Part shown: positions 8,357-16,340 of the stretch, piece after piece | Layout of the letters: every line of letters begins with the position of its first letter | How positions within the stretch are numbered: the first letter of the stretch is position 1 | NCBI RefSeq assembly: GCF_021919345.1 | Contig: NZ_CP089294.1 | Coordinates: forward strand, 101,142-165,141 | DNA: 64,000 bases | Source: Paenarthrobacter nicotinovorans | GTDB taxonomy: Bacteria; Actinomycetota; Actinomycetes; Actinomycetales; Micrococcaceae | Reading direction: 5' to 3' | Position numbers and translations under genes: made by a program | Notes under the pieces: model-generated | What the model was told of the DNA's origin: nothing | The model's input: only the letters and a program-made list of their open reading frames with translations | Database searches by the model: none

Positions 8357-9285
8357 GCGTTATTCCTTAGTGCCATGGCGAGCGGGCGCATCGGGGCACC
8401 GCTCGCTCCCCGAAGACGGATAGGAGCAGCGATTAGGCAAAATTCCTTTACTCCATCCGCTGCCAGTTCCTCCAGATTCAACAGTTCCACCATGGGCACA
8501 CCGGCTTCGGCAAGGAAGTGGGTATGCCCGGGAAGCCAGTTGTCCTCATGCTCCGACGGACCTACCTCTACGCACTCCTGGTCAGCACCGATTGCGGAAA
8601 TGTTTTGGCTGGTGAGCCATCGGGCAGCATCCAGGCTTAGGCCTGGAGGGTTTCCAAGAGTCTTGGTTCCGTCCGGCCAGTAACGCATACGTCCGGTACG
8701 GACCAAGGGCACATCCCCCGTCTGCAGTACGAGGCCGGCTTTATCCAGTGCCTCTTCGATGTCTGCAACAGTGATCGCGTAGGAATCAGGGAGGCAGTCA
8801 ACGTTCTTGAGACCAGCAATATCCAACAATACGCCGCGGGTGATGATTGGCGGGATCGTCTCCGCCCCGCCCTTGGTCCAGGTCCGGCTGCCCAGATTCT
8901 CTTCCGGCTTATACCCATTGTAGATCTGTCCGTCGACACCGAAGTGGTTCAACGAGTCAATATGCGTCCCGGTGTGGGTATACATGAAGACGACGTCACC
9001 CGAGTAGCACACGTGCCTGTTGACATCCTCGCCGACGCCGTTGAGGTTATCCACCACCGTGCCTTGAGGGGTGTGGCTCATGAAAATTTGGTAGCTAGGG
9101 TCACCGGCTCCCTGAAAGCTGGGCATGCCTACGAAGTAGTCAACACTGAGGTCATAGACCCGAGACGGGTCGGCCCGGTGAAGGACGTCGGCGCGTACAG
9201 ACTCGTCAAGGAGGTTTAGTGCGCCCCGCTCGTCATCGGCGCCCCACGGGCTCATCCCGACCTTTACGTCTGCAGTCTGGCTCAT
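8353..9285 (-). CDS. Cyclase-family (kynurenine formamidase-like) metal hydrolase
   Basis: A 310-residue member of the PF04199 cyclase family. The metal-binding signature is clear: MYTHTGTHIDSLNHFG (HxGTHxDxxxH) near the middle, then GVLLDIAG and DVPLVRTG further on. Relatives hydrolyse amide or cyclic-amide bonds, such as N-formylkynurenine or isatin. It is translationally linked to dhph (4-base overlap) and to the Dabb gene (1-base overlap) and shares the operon with the omega-amidase. I infer it opens the trihydroxypyridine ring by C-N hydrolysis to alpha-ketoglutaramate; I do not recall this being shown. Confidence 0.85.
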   Translation of the reverse strand: MSQTADVKVGMSPWGADDERGALNLLDESVRADVLHRADPSRVYDLSVDYFVGMPSFQGAGDPSYQIFMSHTPQGTVVDNLNGVGEDVNRHVCYSGDVVFMYTHTGTHIDSLNHFGVDGQIYNGYKPEENLGSRTWTKGGAETIPPIITRGVLLDIAGLKNVDCLPDSYAITVADIEEALDKAGLVLQTGDVPLVRTGRMRYWPDGTKTLGNPPGLSLDAARWLTSQNISAIGADQECVEVGPSEHEDNWLPGHTHFLAEAGVPMVELLNLEELAADGVKEFCLIAAPIRLRGASGAPMRPLAMALRNNA

Positions 9286-9590
9286 CAGACGGCCTCGACT
9301 TCGTAATCAACCACAGCCCTGTCCGCGAACATCGGCATAAGTGTGGCGACTACCTCGAGGTGGAAGGGATCCGTGGAGTACTTGTCCAGATCAGCCCAGC
9401 TTGCAAAGTCAGAAATCAGAACTCCGTCCCACGGCGCACCGTTATCCCCGGGGTCGCCAGAGTGAGTGCCAATCTCCCAGCCCTGAATGAAACCTAGGCG
9501 CGGGGGAAGAGTGTTGAGAATTTCAACAATTTCCTCCTGGTTGCTGCCTTCAGCTACGCGCCATGCAAATACGTGTCGAACCTTAGTCAT
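9285..9590 (-). CDS. Dabb (stress-responsive alpha/beta barrel) domain protein
   Basis: A 101-residue protein beginning MTKVRHVFAWRVAEGSN, a dimeric ferredoxin-like alpha/beta barrel of the Dabb type (HVFxWR... LPPRLGFIQGWEIGTH... DFASWADLDKYSTDPFH). Start choice: the ATG at 9590 has GAGAGG 7 nt upstream; another ATG 15 nt earlier gives five extra residues. The stop overlaps the ATG of the cyclase-family gene (TGATG). Dabb proteins are small enzymes or stability factors in aromatic and polyketide pathways. Here a role with the unassigned steps after trihydroxypyridine is plausible but unproven. Confidence 0.8.
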   Translation of the reverse strand: MTKVRHVFAWRVAEGSNQEEIVEILNTLPPRLGFIQGWEIGTHSGDPGDNGAPWDGVLISDFASWADLDKYSTDPFHLEVVATLMPMFADRAVVDYEVEAV

Positions 9591-9687
9591 CAGTAGACCT
9601 CTCATGTGTGTCTTGGATTACCCGCCGGGTTGTGTCTGTTCAGTTTGGTAAGAGCAGCGAAGTTGTCCCACTGGCGGATTGCACAAG

Positions 9688-12072
9688 TTACCGTTCTGCT
9701 TTGTTCAAACCTTGACAGCGGCTGAAGATCTGCTCGGGGGTGACTGGCAAACGGTCAGTATGTACGCCATCGGCGATGGCATCATCGATAGCTGAAGCGA
9801 TTGCCGCGCCGGCCGCAATGATGCCAATTTCCCCAAGGCCCTTGGCGCCAAAGGGGTTGTCCGGTGACTTGGCATCTTCAGTTACAAAACAGTCGACGTT
9901 CGGCATCTCCTGAGCGCTTGGCAACAAGTAGTCCATGAACGACGTCGTAATCGGCTGTCCATCCTCTTCGTAGAGGAACTCCTCGTACAGGGCGCCTCCA
10001 ATGCCTTGAACCGCCGCACCTATGATCTGGCCCCTCGTGGTCAGGGGGTTGATTACCCTTCCTGCTTCCGTGGAAGTGGAAAAGCGAAGAATCCTATGAC
10101 CGCCTGTGTCAGGATCTAGTTCGATTTGTACGAGTGTTACCCCGTATGGATAGTTCATGGCGTTGTTCATGTAGACCGCGTCCGCTGCTAGGCCGGGTTC
10201 ATCATTGTCGGCCCTCGCCGTGAAGGGGTCCCTCGCCGCTGCGATCTCGTACAGCGAGATTTGCTGATCAGTGCCCTTGACCTTAAAACTGCCTGCAGTT
10301 AATTCGAGGTCGTCCGGATCAGCTTCCAGCATCTCACTGGCCAAGCGTCTGGCTTTTTCCACAACTGCAAGCGCAGCTTTGCGGGCAGCACCTCCAGCAA
10401 GAACAGTTGAACGGCTGGACCAGGAACCCACACCGTCCGGAATAAGCTCTGTATCGCTATGGACGATGTCAATGTTTTCGGGAGCGATCTGTAGCTCTTC
10501 GGCGACAATCTGGGCCAGAACCGTTTCGATTCCCTGCCCGACCGAGGAACCTCCGGTTTTGACCGTAACGCGGCCGGCACGGCTGACTTCAACGCCGCCG
10601 GTTTCGAAAAGCCCCAGACCTGCCTTATCCATCAGCACGCCGAGGCCTACGCCGACTTTTCGGCCATCCGCCCGTAGTCGTTTGGATTCCTCAAGCCACT
10701 CCGAGAAGTTTGCTGCCTCCAGAGCTTCGTTGAAATGCTTAACTACGTCTCCCGAGTCGAAGTGGTAGGGCTCGTGGACGATGTCAAGACCCGGTGTCCA
10801 AGGGAGATCTTCAGCCGTAAGAAGGTTTCGTCGGCGAAATTCCGTCTTGCTGAGACCGATTTCTGCACACGCCAGATCAAAGATCCGCTCTCGAGCGAAA
10901 GTGGACTCGTAGCGTCCAGGCGCGCGGTAAGCTCCGACAGGTGTTTTGTTGGTGAAGACGGCGTGCAGAGTAGCATCGTAGGCAGGGACCCGATAGGGGC
11001 CGAACACAATGCCGGCAGTAATGTCGCTGACTAGCGGCTCCGCCTGCCTGAAATAGGCACCATGGTTGTGGAAAATTTCGTCCTTCATACCCAGGATTCT
11101 GCCCTCAGCATCGAGCGCGAGTTCGAGCTTATGCACCATTTCCCGGGCATGGGACGTGGAAGTCATGTGCTCGACTCGGTCCTCAGTCCATTTGATCGGG
11201 ACTCCCAACGTACGGGCTGCCCATGCTGCAACAACGTTTTCTGGGAAGACTCCGCCCTTCACCCCAAAACTGCCGCCGATCTCTACGTGTTTCATCCGTA
11301 CGTTGACCTCGGGAAGATTCAGCATCTTGGCGATGATCCTCCGGTTGTCATGCACATGCACGGTGCCCCAGATGAACAGCGTGTCCCTTGCTGGGTCGGG
11401 CTGTACCACTACGGCCCGCGGTTCCATAGGTACACCGGAATGGCGGTTCGTGACGTACTTGTGGCGAATGACGTGCTCTGCTTCGGCGAAGGCGCGATCA
11501 ATATCGCCGTAGGCCTTTTTGATGCGCGCACCTTCATTGCCGCGCCCCGGAAAGAGCTCGACCTTACCGGTCAATGCTTCTTCCGGATCCAAGAGGACCG
11601 GGAGCGGCTCATACTCGATAGAGACAAGCTCAGCTGCGTCTTCGGCAAGATAAGGATCAACAGCAAGTACAGCAACCACCGGCTGCCCCACATATAGCAC
11701 CTTGTCTACTGCTAGGACGGGGTGACTGAAGTCCTCAATGTTTTCATAAATTTCGTGATATCCCAGCTCTTCCAAGAGAACCGAACCCAGGTGCCGCGTG
11801 TGCTCAGACGTGATAACCATTCGTACGCCTGGAGTCTTTTCAGCTTCAGTGGCGTCTATGGACACGATCCGGGCATGAGCCTGTGTTGAACGGACAATGC
11901 GCATATGCAATTGCCCGGGCACTCCCAGATCGCCAGCAAATGTTGCTGTTCCAGTGAGTAGCCGGCGGTCCTCCCGCCGCAGAACCTCCTGGCCTATCCA
12001 TGCCTGTCTGTTGCCCTCGTCCGCGCCGGCTCTACCGTTGTCAGGGATGAGCGCTTTAGCCTTTGCCATCAT
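9688..12072 (-). CDS. kdhL: Ketone dehydrogenase large (Mo) subunit KdhL
   Basis: The 794-residue molybdenum subunit of the heterotrimeric 6-hydroxypseudooxynicotine (ketone) dehydrogenase, which adds the second ring hydroxyl to give 2,6-dihydroxypseudooxynicotine. Xanthine-dehydrogenase-family features are present: GxAxFAGD near the start, GGSFGVKGGVFPE, the substrate loop GAYRAPGRYEST, GGSSVGQGIETVLAQ, and the catalytic Glu in GAKGLGEIGIIAAG near the C-terminus. It opens the long minus-strand operon. Its partner subunits kdhM and kdhS lie about 4.3 kb away on the opposite strand. Two tandem ATGs (12072, 12069) could start it. Confidence 0.93.
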   Translation of the reverse strand: MMAKAKALIPDNGRAGADEGNRQAWIGQEVLRREDRRLLTGTATFAGDLGVPGQLHMRIVRSTQAHARIVSIDATEAEKTPGVRMVITSEHTRHLGSVLLEELGYHEIYENIEDFSHPVLAVDKVLYVGQPVVAVLAVDPYLAEDAAELVSIEYEPLPVLLDPEEALTGKVELFPGRGNEGARIKKAYGDIDRAFAEAEHVIRHKYVTNRHSGVPMEPRAVVVQPDPARDTLFIWGTVHVHDNRRIIAKMLNLPEVNVRMKHVEIGGSFGVKGGVFPENVVAAWAARTLGVPIKWTEDRVEHMTSTSHAREMVHKLELALDAEGRILGMKDEIFHNHGAYFRQAEPLVSDITAGIVFGPYRVPAYDATLHAVFTNKTPVGAYRAPGRYESTFARERIFDLACAEIGLSKTEFRRRNLLTAEDLPWTPGLDIVHEPYHFDSGDVVKHFNEALEAANFSEWLEESKRLRADGRKVGVGLGVLMDKAGLGLFETGGVEVSRAGRVTVKTGGSSVGQGIETVLAQIVAEELQIAPENIDIVHSDTELIPDGVGSWSSRSTVLAGGAARKAALAVVEKARRLASEMLEADPDDLELTAGSFKVKGTDQQISLYEIAAARDPFTARADNDEPGLAADAVYMNNAMNYPYGVTLVQIELDPDTGGHRILRFSTSTEAGRVINPLTTRGQIIGAAVQGIGGALYEEFLYEEDGQPITTSFMDYLLPSAQEMPNVDCFVTEDAKSPDNPFGAKGLGEIGIIAAGAAIASAIDDAIADGVHTDRLPVTPEQIFSRCQGLNKAER

Positions 12073-12239
12073 GCGTTCAGTATGTCATCGGGCCGTCCAG
12101 CCTGGATGTTCAGGCATTGACAAAAACGCGGCCTAAGTCTCCGCAGTTAGTAGGCGCCCTCGCGCAGCTTCCATAGCATGATCATTTCGCAGACCCCTTG
12201 CGCGGGGTCACGGAAGTCTGACTATAGGGAGATAACGGT
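12073..12239. promoter_or_regulatory. Divergent kdhL / dhponh promoter region with inverted repeat
   Basis: The 167 bases between the two start codons must hold promoters for both transcription units. An inverted repeat with arms GACCCC and GGGGTC separated by 6 bases lies at 12192-12209, about 30 bases before the dhponh ATG, and GGGAG precedes that ATG. The repeat is a candidate operator for a PucR-type regulator (PmfR is reported to control the nicotine regulon), but I did not find the same motif upstream of kdhM or ndhF. Confidence 0.5.
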
Positions 12240-13343
12240 ATGACTGTAACTTCGCAGGTGAAACCTGAAGATGAAATGCTGAACTGGGGGCGTCTTATCC
12301 TTGACGGCGTTTCCTACTCAGACATGGTGGGTGCTCGCGATAGGCCCAAGGAAATCACCTGGTTTGACTACTGGATGAGTCTCGCAAATGAGTATGAGCA
12401 GGAAGCGGAAAGGAAAGTGGCACTGGGCCATGACCTGTCCGCCGGTGAACTCCTGATGTCAGCCGCACTCTGTGCCCAGTACGCTCAGTTCCTCTGGTTC
12501 GACGAGCGCCGGCAGAAGGGCCAAGCTCGGAAAGTTGAGCTGTATCAGAAGGCAGCTCCACTGTTGTCCCCGCCTGCAGAGCGTCACGAGCTAGTCGTCG
12601 ACGGTATCCCGATGCCCGTCTATGTGCGCATTCCGGAGGGACCGGGACCACACCCCGCTGTGATCATGCTTGGTGGTCTTGAGAGCACAAAAGAGGAAAG
12701 TTTCCAGATGGAAAATCTTGTGCTCGATCGGGGAATGGCTACTGCCACATTTGACGGTCCCGGCCAGGGCGAGATGTTTGAGTACAAGCGGATTGCGGGT
12801 GATTACGAAAAGTACACGTCCGCGGTAGTGGATCTGCTCACCAAACTTGAAGCGATTCGGAATGATGCTATCGGAGTGCTGGGGCGGAGCCTGGGCGGTA
12901 ATTACGCTCTCAAATCTGCCGCCTGTGAACCGCGTTTGGCCGCATGCATTTCTTGGGGCGGATTCTCAGACCTGGACTACTGGGACCTCGAAACTCCCCT
13001 GACAAAGGAAAGCTGGAAGTACGTCTCCAAGGTTGACACTTTGGAGGAAGCAAGGCTGCACGTCCATGCGGCTTTGGAGACCCGGGACGTCCTTTCCCAG
13101 ATCGCATGCCCGACGTACATCCTGCACGGGGTGCACGACGAGGTTCCACTGTCCTTCGTGGATACCGTCCTCGAATTGGTGCCGGCAGAACACCTGAACC
13201 TAGTGGTTGAAAAGGACGGTGATCACTGCTGCCACAACCTTGGAATCCGTCCCCGGCTTGAAATGGCAGACTGGCTCTATGATGTTCTGGTTGCCGGAAA
13301 GAAGGTCGCCCCAACAATGAAAGGGTGGCCCCTCAATGGATAA
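12240..13343 (+). CDS. dhponh: 2,6-dihydroxypseudooxynicotine hydrolase (DHPONH)
   Basis: A 367-residue alpha/beta hydrolase that cleaves the C-C bond of 2,6-dihydroxypseudooxynicotine, releasing 2,6-dihydroxypyridine and gamma-N-methylaminobutyrate. The nucleophile elbow GRSLGG puts Ser at residue 217, Asp300 lies in HGVHDEV and His329 in DGDHC, the same triad numbers reported for the pAO1 enzyme. The N-terminal ~130 residues form the helical lid that closes over the substrate. GGGAG precedes the ATG. The 3' end overlaps the cupin gene by 8 bases, and the gene is divergent from kdhL, so two consecutive pathway steps share a control region. Confidence 0.96.
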   Translation: MTVTSQVKPEDEMLNWGRLILDGVSYSDMVGARDRPKEITWFDYWMSLANEYEQEAERKVALGHDLSAGELLMSAALCAQYAQFLWFDERRQKGQARKVELYQKAAPLLSPPAERHELVVDGIPMPVYVRIPEGPGPHPAVIMLGGLESTKEESFQMENLVLDRGMATATFDGPGQGEMFEYKRIAGDYEKYTSAVVDLLTKLEAIRNDAIGVLGRSLGGNYALKSAACEPRLAACISWGGFSDLDYWDLETPLTKESWKYVSKVDTLEEARLHVHAALETRDVLSQIACPTYILHGVHDEVPLSFVDTVLELVPAEHLNLVVEKDGDHCCHNLGIRPRLEMADWLYDVLVAGKKVAPTMKGWPLNG

Positions 13344-13686
13344 GATCAGGAAGATCAGTACCGCGACCGCGCCGCTTGAATCCTGGCAGCCGGACGGTGT
13401 AACCGTCCATGAGGGAAATCCCAATGGTCATGGGTTCACGCTTTTCGAACGCACTTCCTCTCCCCAGTTCGGCACGGGTATCTTCACTTCGCAGCCGAGC
13501 ACAACAACCTATGAACTCACTGACAACGAGATTATCTACGTTGTCGAAGGCTCAGCAACGCTCACACTTGCATCCCAAGAGCCGGTTTCCGTGACTGCCG
13601 GCGATTTGGTATTTCTGCCGAAGGGGCACACATCTACCTGGGAGTTTCACGAGCCATTCAAGGAAATCTGGTTCTTGGTGGAATAG
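13336..13686 (+). CDS. Small cupin-domain protein in the dhponh operon
   Basis: A 116-residue single-domain cupin of the EutQ/DUF861 type (FTSQPSTTTYELTDNEIIYVVEGSATLTL ... VTAGDLVFLPKGHTSTWEFHEPFKEIWFLVE). It overlaps the last 8 bases of dhponh (ATGGATAA), so it is translated from the same message. The usual His-rich metal site is reduced: there is an Asn-Glu pair in ELTDNE and one His in PKGHTSTW. No function is assigned that I recall. It could bind or isomerise a pathway intermediate, or be a small accessory protein. Confidence 0.8.
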   Translation: MDKIRKISTATAPLESWQPDGVTVHEGNPNGHGFTLFERTSSPQFGTGIFTSQPSTTTYELTDNEIIYVVEGSATLTLASQEPVSVTAGDLVFLPKGHTSTWEFHEPFKEIWFLVE

Positions 13687-13720
13687 GAGATGTTAGCAGC
13701 GACGCCGTGAGCAGGTTCAT

Positions 13721-14944
13721 TTACGGTGCAGGTTGCGGGAGGCCGGGAGATTCCTCCAACCCAGTAAGCTCGAGCTTCATGGCCTCGACCATCCGCGAAA
13801 GTCTGATGGCAACGGGCAATTCATCTCGCAGCACTCCCCTTGCACCAATTTTGCCCTCGATGAGTTTCAGTCGATAGGCGATAGTTCGGCTGTGCACTCC
13901 GAGGCGCTGTGCCGCGGACGCCGCATTCTGACCCGAAGCAAAATAGGCTTCGAGGGTTTCCACTAACCTGCTTGGGGGGTCTTGGTGCAATCCGAGACCC
14001 CCCAGTTCGTCGGAGATGAATGTGGTTACGGCAGCGAGATCGCGCATAGCCAACGCCTCGAGCATGACATCTTCATACCAAGTGACCTGAGTGCCCAGTT
14101 TTTGGGCAACCGAATCGGCCTCCAACGCCCGTCTATGGGAAACTATAAATCCGTCCACACCTTCGCTCAGAGTCCCAAACGAAATTCTGGTGTCCTTCGG
14201 CAAGGCGTTTGCGAGGACAACTTGCGGTGAGGGCAGCCGATTCGACCACTCGGCCCAAATATAGCCGGTCTCATCCTCGGCCGTGATAACAAGGGGGCGG
14301 ATCCGAGAGGCAGTGCCCAGTGTCCGAGCAACAGCCTCCGTGCTTTCGCCAGGTACCACGGCTGCCAGGTGCCGGCCGGAAAGGTTATAAGAAAAAACCG
14401 TCGAATCGATTGGCAGCCCAGCGAGGAGAGCCCTCAGCGTCGATAGCTTCCTCCGGTTCTGGCTCTGCCTTGAGAATGCGGTGCTCTCCATTTGGTACGT
14501 CTCAATAATGGAAGCGGAAACTTTATCGTTCCAAGCGAAATGGCTTGCACTGGCGTGCCGCAGAACCTTTGACCGTCGGACGGGATCGGCGATGATTCGA
14601 TGCGCCTCTTCCAAGACAAACTCCCACAAAGTGGCTTGGGCCGCCCTAGATCCCCTGAGCAGATGATGAAGGTCGACGCCCGCCCGCGCAGCCAGCCTCA
14701 CCTCGCGAAGAGTTTCGTTGGAAGCCCTAGTGGCTCCTACGCGCCCCTGACCGATGTATTCGAGGACATCGCGCAAGGAAGCCGTGATGGTTTCCGATTC
14801 CGCCTCGGTAAGAGAGGCGTTACGTGTCGCGGTCGAATAGTCTTCGTACGCATACTGCAGTCTCGCCCGTATACAGTCATAGATTTCGGGAATCCTTGCC
14901 TTCACGGCAACGGAAAGTTCATCCAGTCCTTCCTCAATGGTCAT
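13721..14944 (-). CDS. PucR/CdaR-type transcriptional regulator (candidate PmfR)
   Basis: A 407-residue regulator. The first ~170 residues carry the N-terminal PucR-like region (LHHLLRGSRAAQATLWEFVLEE), a central GGDEF-like/CdaR domain follows, and the C-terminal PucR helix-turn-helix is clear: LVETLEAYFASGQNAASAAQRLGVHSRTIAYRLKLIEGKIG. PmfR, the reported activator of the purU-mabo-folD operon and of nboR on pAO1, is a protein of this family. It is either this one or its divergent neighbour, and I cannot decide which from sequence alone. It is convergent with the dhponh-cupin unit and separated from the other regulator by 63 bases. Confidence 0.85.
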   Translation of the reverse strand: MTIEEGLDELSVAVKARIPEIYDCIRARLQYAYEDYSTATRNASLTEAESETITASLRDVLEYIGQGRVGATRASNETLREVRLAARAGVDLHHLLRGSRAAQATLWEFVLEEAHRIIADPVRRSKVLRHASASHFAWNDKVSASIIETYQMESTAFSRQSQNRRKLSTLRALLAGLPIDSTVFSYNLSGRHLAAVVPGESTEAVARTLGTASRIRPLVITAEDETGYIWAEWSNRLPSPQVVLANALPKDTRISFGTLSEGVDGFIVSHRRALEADSVAQKLGTQVTWYEDVMLEALAMRDLAAVTTFISDELGGLGLHQDPPSRLVETLEAYFASGQNAASAAQRLGVHSRTIAYRLKLIEGKIGARGVLRDELPVAIRLSRMVEAMKLELTGLEESPGLPQPAP

Positions 14945-15007
14945 ACACTGAGACTATCAACAGAGCTCGCCTGCGCCGAGACTCAGGCGGCGCATGAATT
15001 TAGGAAC

Positions 15008-16192
15008 ATGATCCAGACACAACATCTATCGGCAGTATCGGTCGCCATTACATCGGACATAAATCAACTGTCCGACTCTATGGTCCGTCGACTCCATGAT
15101 GATGTTCAGGCTGGTGTGGGCTTGGACCCTGCACTGGCGCAGCGGAGATCTGAGCGGCTGGCCGCGGCCCTGCTATCTATCAGCAGGGCCTTGTCCGGGT
15201 CAGAGGAACCAGACGACAAGTTTCTTGCCGAGGCCACCTTGGAGGCTCGCGAGACAGCCCAGGCCGGCGTGGATCTACTCGAGCTCATCCATACCTATCG
15301 AGTGCTGCAGTCTGCGACCTGGGATGTGCTCCTGGACCTTACAACTACTCTTATCCCGGATGCATCACAGCAATTGGAAATTCAAAAATGGGTCTCTCAG
15401 TTGCAGCATCGGTGGCATGACGTTGTAGTTGCCAACGTCATCGACGCGTATCGTTCAGAACAGCATCGGTTCTTTTACAAGTCGGAGGATCACCGGCTTA
15501 GAAATGAGTTGCGGGATTTCATTGCAGGACGGCGCACTGCCCGACCAAACACGGGGTACCCCTTTGAAGGACAACATTTATCCGTGGTGGCCTGGGGAAA
15601 TGATCCAAAGGGTACCATCGACCTCGCCGCCACGCTGATCAACAGCGAAGTGCCTTTGGTACTCGAAAGCACCGGCGGAGCCTTTCTGGGCTGGTTGGCG
15701 GTAAAGGATGGACAGAATGCCGACGCGCAAGTCATTGAAGGGGACTTTCCCGACGGTGCACATTTGGCTCTAGGGTCCATTGATAAGGGGTTCTCCGGTT
15801 TCCGGCGCAGTCACCAGCGTGCTTGGAGGGCTTATAAAGTTGGCCGCTTGACCGGCGCACGGATAACCCGGTACACGGACGTGGCTCTCGAAGCTGTCTT
15901 CGCTACAAATATGCAGGCGGTGCGTGACTTGGTCTTGCAGCAGTTGGGCCCTTTGCTTGCTGACCCCCGCAAAGACATACTTTGCGACACTCTCCGGGCC
16001 TATTTCTCTGCTGGTTGCAATGCCGTAGCGGCTGCAGCAGCACTCCAGGTTCATGAGCGCACCGTTGCCTACCGGCTCAGATCCATTGAAGAACGGCTTG
16101 GCATAAGCGTTGCAGAACGTCATGTCGAGCTCCTCGTAGCCCTACGACTTTATGGCTTGCTGAAGTCAATCGCCGAGACCGACATCCTGTAG
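15008..16192 (+). CDS. Second PucR/CdaR-type transcriptional regulator
   Basis: A 394-residue paralogue of the adjacent divergent regulator, starting MIQTQHLSAVSVAITSDINQ. Corresponding blocks are LLELIHTYRVLQSATWDVLLD, ARITRYTDVALEAVFATN, and the C-terminal helix-turn-helix LRAYFSAGCNAVAAAAALQVHERTVAYRLRSIEERLG. I use the ATG at 15008 with TAGGA just upstream; the frame stays open far upstream, but that part is antisense to the neighbouring gene and does not resemble the family. It lies 148 bases before kdhM on the same strand and is a candidate PmfR or a local regulator of kdhMS. Confidence 0.82.
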   Translation: MIQTQHLSAVSVAITSDINQLSDSMVRRLHDDVQAGVGLDPALAQRRSERLAAALLSISRALSGSEEPDDKFLAEATLEARETAQAGVDLLELIHTYRVLQSATWDVLLDLTTTLIPDASQQLEIQKWVSQLQHRWHDVVVANVIDAYRSEQHRFFYKSEDHRLRNELRDFIAGRRTARPNTGYPFEGQHLSVVAWGNDPKGTIDLAATLINSEVPLVLESTGGAFLGWLAVKDGQNADAQVIEGDFPDGAHLALGSIDKGFSGFRRSHQRAWRAYKVGRLTGARITRYTDVALEAVFATNMQAVRDLVLQQLGPLLADPRKDILCDTLRAYFSAGCNAVAAAAALQVHERTVAYRLRSIEERLGISVAERHVELLVALRLYGLLKSIAETDIL

Positions 16193-16340
16193 CGAACGGG
16201 AGCGTCAGGGCTGGTTCGTCGCGGGATTGTCTGTTCTAGATAGGTCGGGGTGTTGATTTGTCCCATGACGCAGAGCGCAAAGTCATACCAAAGGGGCAAA
16301 GTGGTGACATGAACAATGAGCGCGGCCGGCGGTACTGCCC

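Noticed and set aside
11062..11697. 211-codon open frame on + strand
   Set aside because: Antisense to kdhL, whose Mo-hydroxylase motifs span this stretch.
14600..15007. Upstream extension of the second PucR regulator
   Set aside because: The frame is open but antisense to the first regulator and shows no PucR-like sequence before 15008.
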